Source: Viscum album (taxonomy: Eukaryota > Streptophyta > Magnoliopsida > Santalales > Viscaceae). Taken from it: a stretch of DNA of 64,000 nt. Both the position numbers and the translations under genes were made by a program. Numbering within the stretch: position 1 is the stretch's first letter; each line of letters begins with the position of its first letter. Under the pieces are notes generated by a model. It searched no databases. It was not told where the DNA came from and was given only the letters and a program-made list of their open reading frames with translations. Where the stretch lies: positions 938,295,195-938,359,194 of the forward strand of contig OY728120.1 in assembly GCA_963277665.1 (NCBI GenBank). The letters run 5' to 3'. Positions 59,725 to 64,000 of this stretch are shown in pieces.

Positions 59725-59869
59725 AGTTTTCCACTGCTGATATATTTTCCTTACATTTTTAGGTTAGTTATATTTATTTTTTGAACATTTTTTTTATTTA
59801 TATTTTTTACAGTAATGTGTAATGTGTAAAATGAATTTTTTTTTATTTTAAATATTGATGGACTTAAGG

Positions 59870-60960
59870 TCAGTTCAATTGAAAATCTCAATCCTATAAG
59901 ACCACCAAATGTTGATAGTAATGATTATGAATACTAGAGATACAAAATGAAGACCTTTTTAATAAAAACTGGAGTTAAAAACATTATTACACTAACTAGT
60001 GAATATAAAAAACCTGACAAGAAAGTTAGACTCTTTAAAAATCAAGAAAAAAAAAGAGTATCAATTGAAATACATTGTAGGAAATACATTATTATGTAAA
60101 ATTAATAGAAATATATATATCTTGGTTTTATCTTGTAAAGTAGTTGATAGTATTTGGATTAATTTAGAGATAACTAATTTGGTACATATAAAGATGTTGA
60201 TACTAGAAGAGTTATAATAAGAGAAGACTTTCAAGATTTTCAATTCCATTACGGAGGACCGATTTTTCAAGTACAATCATTATTTATGAAAATTGTGAAT
60301 AGTTTAAAATCCATGGGAGAGAATGGAATACATGATCATACCCTTGTTGATAATATTATAGACATCATACCAAATGAGTGAGAATCAAAAATAAATTCTA
60401 TTGATGAATGATGAAAAGTTACAAGTGTTACTCTTGATGAGTTGATAGGAAATATTTTTCAACATGAAAATAGAATGAAAAGGGATATAGAAAAATTCAC
60501 AAAAACTATTGGAGGAGTTGATTTTACTAGTACTTCAAATTATATCAAAACCAAGACTCCTAAAAAAGTTATTAAGTCTATAATGAAAAAGAAATCTATA
60601 TTTCAATCAGACTGAAGTGAATTGGAAATTCAATGAATGGGTTATCTAGTATTACTCTAAGAATGAACAAGATTAATGGATTGAAGGACTTTTAGTATAG
60701 ATATACAAAAAGTTACAAGGACAAGAACGAAAAGAATGATTCAGAAGTTACTTATTTTGAATATAAGAAAGATTGACACATCAAAACTAATTTCCCAAAT
60801 ATGAAAGGGAAAGATAGAAAGGAACAGAATTCTGAAATGAATCAGAAATGTACTACATGACAAAATGAAATAAGTACTGAAGGAAAATGACTCTTGGGGT
60901 GCTAGTGGTGGACACTCTTAAGATGAATCCTCAGACAATTAAATCTCCAGACATAAGAAT
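59870..60960 (+). pseudogene. gag remnant of copia element
   Basis: This would form the particle that packages element RNA. Plus-strand phrases match the C-terminal half of copia gag. KIVNSLKSMGEN near 60.29 kb is followed by HDHTLVDNIIDIIPNE, a stop, then SKINSIDE (60.33-60.4 kb) and VTLDELIGNIFQHENRMKR near 60.43 kb. The spacing agrees with the SLK..G...S.....KIL.SLP..WE...T.I.E.....L..DELIGSL.T.E pattern of the family. A lysine-rich stretch follows, then an acidic one (DSWGASGGHS with DESSDN near 60.9 kb), as in several copia clades. Stops interrupt it many times. I do not see a clear CCHC knuckle. The N-terminal half upstream of 60.2 kb is only weakly readable. Confidence 0.7.
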
Positions 60961-61769
60961 ATTGGTCCTCAATCTAGAATACCAATTTAAAATTATTTTT
61001 TCATTGCAAAGGAACACAATGTCGAATATTTGACTAATATGTATTTAAGTGAAAATTATCATGATGATAATGGTTATATTTATTCTGATGAATAAAATGT
61101 TTTAGTAGAATATAATTCTTTACCATCATTTGAAGAGGTTTGATGATTTTTAAAATTACATGAAAATAAAAATTGTAGTGTTATTAATAAACATGAAAAA
61201 TAAAATTATAGGATAAAATTTTCAACATGAGATGTATTAGATGTTTCTAATGATCTAGATAAAAAGGATTTTGAAATTGATTCTATTTCTAAAAATAGTT
61301 AGGATGCTAATTATGTAAAGAATAATTTTTCAAATGATTTTGAAAATGTTAGTTTACAAAAAAATATTTTAGATTCAAAACTAAATTCTAAATCAAATAA
61401 TAACGTGGATACTAATTTAGTTTTAATCCTACAATAGAAAATCTTTTCTTTGAGGAAATTTTTTTCAAACATTACCACTAGTAATGTAGGTTTGGAAAAA
61501 TTTAAGAACCAATTCAGACACAAGCTAATAGTTCAGTAATGGGATATACTTATTCTGAACCATTTTTTAGAAACAATAACTATTTTCTTTAACACTCCCC
61601 GTTTTTCTTAAATAGTCAATGTGGAAGTAATTTTATTAAAAATTGTTCCTTAAATAAAATTCAATCTTTGGGATTCCACAACACCAATTGTTCAAAACAA
61701 ATGTGGGTTAAGAAAAATTGTATTTATAAAATTTCTAGATCCATGATCATTTGGATTCTAAAAGTCTAA
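60961..61769 (+). pseudogene. gag-protease linker of copia element, poorly conserved
   Basis: Asparagine- and lysine-rich plus-strand frames with scattered stops lie between gag and protease. One open run near 61.31-61.43 kb is rich in N, S, D and L. No domain is recognised, but the frame is continuous enough to be linker. Confidence 0.4.
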
Positions 61770-62160
61770 TTATTTTATTTTTAGGAAGGTAAAACATGTT
61801 CCAACAATAAAATCATATGGTACATGGATTGTAGATGTTCCTGAAATATGACTTGTAACAAAGACATATTTAAAAATATTATTGAAATGAAAGGAGGAAG
61901 AGTTACCTTTGGAGACAATCCTCAAGGAATTATTATTGGTAAAGGTAATATTGTACATCTTGTAAAATCCTTGATTTGAAATGTTTTATTTGTTAAGGGT
62001 CCTAAGAACAACATTATAAGCATTTATCAATTATGTGATGAAGGCTACCTTGTGAATTTTAGGAATTATTAATGTGTTGTTCACATTTCCAAGGATGAAT
62101 TCATTATTTCTAGAAATTGATATGAGAATTTATACACACTAAACTTAGAAGCCCTTATTA
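61770..62160 (+). pseudogene. Protease remnant of copia element
   Basis: The aspartic protease would cut the polyprotein. The catalytic region reads TWIVDVPEI in one frame, and in the matching frame WYMDCRCS, a stop, then NMTCN (61.82-61.86 kb). It corresponds to W.LDSGCS.HMTG: the aspartate is kept, the following S and G have become C and R. VTFGDNPQGIIIGKGNIVH near 61.9 kb and FVKGPKNNIISIYQLCDEG near 62.0 kb are the next family blocks. The enzyme would be inactive. Confidence 0.75.
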
Positions 62161-63137
62161 TACAATAAATACCAATCCATAGTGAAATTAAAGATCAATA
62201 TTGGTTAAAACTTATAAGTATAGCACATTGTAATCCTACGAACAAATATAAATTGTCTTAGAATAGACTTGTTAAGGATTTATCGAAACATAGATTTTAT
62301 TTTTAAAAAGTATGCGACCCGTGTAAATATATTAATAATCATAAATGAAGAATTAAATCAACTAGTGATTTTCCAAATTCTAATTCTTTAATGTTGTTGC
62401 ATATGGACTTATTTGGCCCTACAAATACTTGAATTATTAGAGGTAATTATTATGATTTTTTAGTTAACGACAACACTAGATATACTTGGTTTAGTTTTCT
62501 AGCAATGAAATATGAAGCAAATTCTTATTTTAAAACTTTTGTTTCCAAATCTAAAATTGAGAAAAACCATCCATTGATAACTATTAAAATTGATCATGGT
62601 GGAGAATTTGAAAATATTAATTTTGAAAATCTTTATATTAAGAAAGGTATTAGACATATCTTCTCATCACCTAGAAGTCCTCAACAAAATGGTGTTGTTG
62701 AAAGAACAAATTATATTATTAATGAGATAACAAGAACCATGTTGAGTGAATATTTAATTGCAAATTTTTTTGGGGATTAATCTATGAGTATTTTTTATTA
62801 TACTATAAATCAAATTTTAATTAGACTATTTCTTAATAAAACTCCTTATGAGTTAGGGACTAGCCGAAAACCAAAAGTATCATACATAAATTTATTTGGA
62901 TGAAATGTATTCTTTTTGAATAAAAAACTGAATTTACATAAATTCACACCCATATATGATGAAGGTATTTTCTTAAGGTATTACACTAATTTTATGCATT
63001 ATTTTATTTTTAATAAAAATTATTGTACTATTGAGGAAATAGTACATGTCAAATTTGATGAAACTGATCCTTCTATATTTAGACACCACAACCTTTATCT
63101 TCTCATGTGTTTTCCAAAACTGGTTATCAACCTTTGA
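62161..63137 (+). pseudogene. Integrase of copia element, DDE triad kept
   Basis: It would join the DNA copy to the chromosome. The zinc-binding part is damaged (FYF, stop, KVCDPCKYINNHK near 62.3 kb keeps CxxC). The core begins LLHMDLFGPTNT near 62.4 kb with the first aspartate. A 91-codon open stretch from 62505 carries ITIKIDHGGEFEN with the second aspartate and SPRSPQQNGVVERTN with the glutamate, so all three catalytic acids remain. NKTPYELGTSRKPKVSYIN and FLNKKLNLHKFTPIYDEGIF follow, then a 73-codon open stretch to 63137 with the VHVKFDETD tail. Stops and one likely frameshift still separate the parts. Confidence 0.85.
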
Positions 63138-63400
63138 TAAAAGACTATTCTCATAAGAAAAATACTCAATAAATTGTTTTTGAAGTATTCACTCTGGAAT
63201 ATATTCTATCATATGTTGATGAACAAGTTTTACAAAACCCAAGTTAGTTGTTTCTTAAGAATCATCAAAATGATAGTATCATTGATGATGTAAATCAAAC
63301 TGTAAGGACTATAAGTTCATATAGAAAAGAATTAGAACATGTTGAATTTCTTCTATAATATGAACCTAAAAGTCCTGATGTGGATTTTGGAGACAAATAT
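63138..63400 (+). pseudogene. Linker between integrase and RT of copia element
   Basis: Broken plus-strand frames, lysine- and glutamate-rich, with several stops. No domain is expected or seen here. Confidence 0.4.
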
Positions 63401-64000
63401 TGGATTAAATAAATACAAGATGAACTAAATGAATTCGAATGGAATAAAGTCTGGACCTTGGTTGAAAGGCCAAAACAAAATTAAATTATTAGTGTAAAAT
63501 AAGTCTTTGGAAAAAAAAATTTATGTAGTTGAAATAATCATTAGAAATAAAGAAACAATAGTTGTTAATTTTTATAATCAAAAAGAGGGAATAAACTATA
63601 ATGAAACATATACTCTGGTAGTTAGAATTGAATCAAATTAATATTTTATTAGCCTTTGTAGAATTATTTTAATTTCAAACCTTTTTAAATGGATGTAAAG
63701 TGTTCTTTTCATAACATATATGTTCTAGAGGAAGTTATTATTGAACAATATTTTAGTTTTGAAGATAAAAAACATTATGAATATGTTTACAAACATATGA
63801 AATAATTATATGGCATTAAAAAATTCTCTAGAGCCTGGTATGAATGATTAGAAAGGTTTATTCTTCATTTTTTCGAAGGAAAATATAGATCCACCACTTT
63901 TTATAAGGAATGAAAATACAATTTTTTTATCATTCCAATTTATTTTGAGGATATTATATTCAGATAAACTCATTAATCCTTAATATAATCTTCTAATAAT
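63401..64000 (+). pseudogene. Reverse transcriptase of copia element, truncated by window edge
   Basis: Only the N-terminal two thirds is in view. The start reads QDELNEFEWNKVWTLVERPK near 63.42 kb, followed in broken frames by the counterpart of the FQMDVKSAF block (MDVKCSFHN near 63.69 kb, with its aspartate kept). EEVIIEQYFSFEDKKHYEYV (63.73 kb) and LYGIKKFSRAWYE (63.81 kb) come next. The active-site box is IYFEDIIF near 63.94 kb; the family has YVDD, so the first aspartate of the pair is now glutamate and the valine phenylalanine. Several stops interrupt the frame. RNase H and the 3' LTR lie outside the window. Confidence 0.85.

Larger units (their letters stand above)
58500..64000 (+). 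mobile_element. Ty1/copia retrotransposon, decayed, cut by window end
   Basis: The plus strand holds, in copia order, a candidate LTR promoter region, a tRNA-Met type primer site, gag, protease, integrase and the start of reverse transcriptase. Integrase before reverse transcriptase is the diagnostic copia order. Stops occur every 20-60 codons. The rest of RT, RNase H and the 3' LTR would lie beyond the right edge. The left boundary is not determined. Confidence 0.8.

Noticed and set aside
1..64000. Functional tRNA, rRNA or protein-coding host genes
   Set aside because: None was recognised on either strand. The only tRNA-like sequences are the SINE-like heads at 11258 and 34993, and all protein similarity is to transposable elements.

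Overview
The window looks like intergenic, repeat-rich DNA from a flowering plant with a large genome. It is very AT-rich, no host gene could be recognised, and almost everything that can be read is decayed transposable-element sequence. The pol domains belong to lineages known only from plants: an Athila-type Ty3/gypsy element, a Tat/Ogre/Retand-type Ty3/gypsy element and a Ty1/copia element. All are full of stops and frameshifts, and several catalytic residues are changed.

Layout. Positions 1-14344 are AT-rich with no recognisable gene; they hold one 79-codon open stretch near 3.3 kb and a SINE-like tRNA-derived fragment near 11.3 kb. From 14345 to about 56934 lies one giant plus-strand Tat/Ogre-like retrotransposon, about 26 kb once later insertions are removed. 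Its 5' LTR is split at 15.1 kb by an 11.4-kb minus-strand Athila-like element (15095-26455), which has its own LTRs, TATA boxes, PBS, PPT, gag, PR, RT, RNase H and INT. The giant element then continues with a leader of 88-bp repeats and a degenerate gag region. A 1.94-kb non-autonomous CACTA transposon (34629-36571, TSD TGG) interrupts that region. Next come PR, RT, RNase H, a probable second (archaeal-type) RNase H and INT, ending near 42.7 kb.

Downstream of pol is a long 3' region with four kinds of degenerate repeat. A 37-bp array in it is split by a 2.9-kb solo LTR (46696-49587, TSD GTCCA). The 3' region ends with a minus-strand protein-like region (about 50.3-53.3 kb), which I read as the remains of an antisense extra ORF that may be related to plant mobile domain proteins. 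A G-rich polypurine tract and the 3' LTR follow. From about 58.5 kb to the right edge is a plus-strand Ty1/copia element, cut off inside RT.

Relative timing follows from the nesting: the giant element inserted first, then the Athila element, the solo-LTR parent and the CACTA element went into it. Nothing here works together as a pathway. The points of interest are the nesting, the antisense ORF, the repeat-rich 3' region and the decay pattern, which looks like CpG loss typical of methylated plant repeats. All boundaries were read by eye, and identities are estimates.
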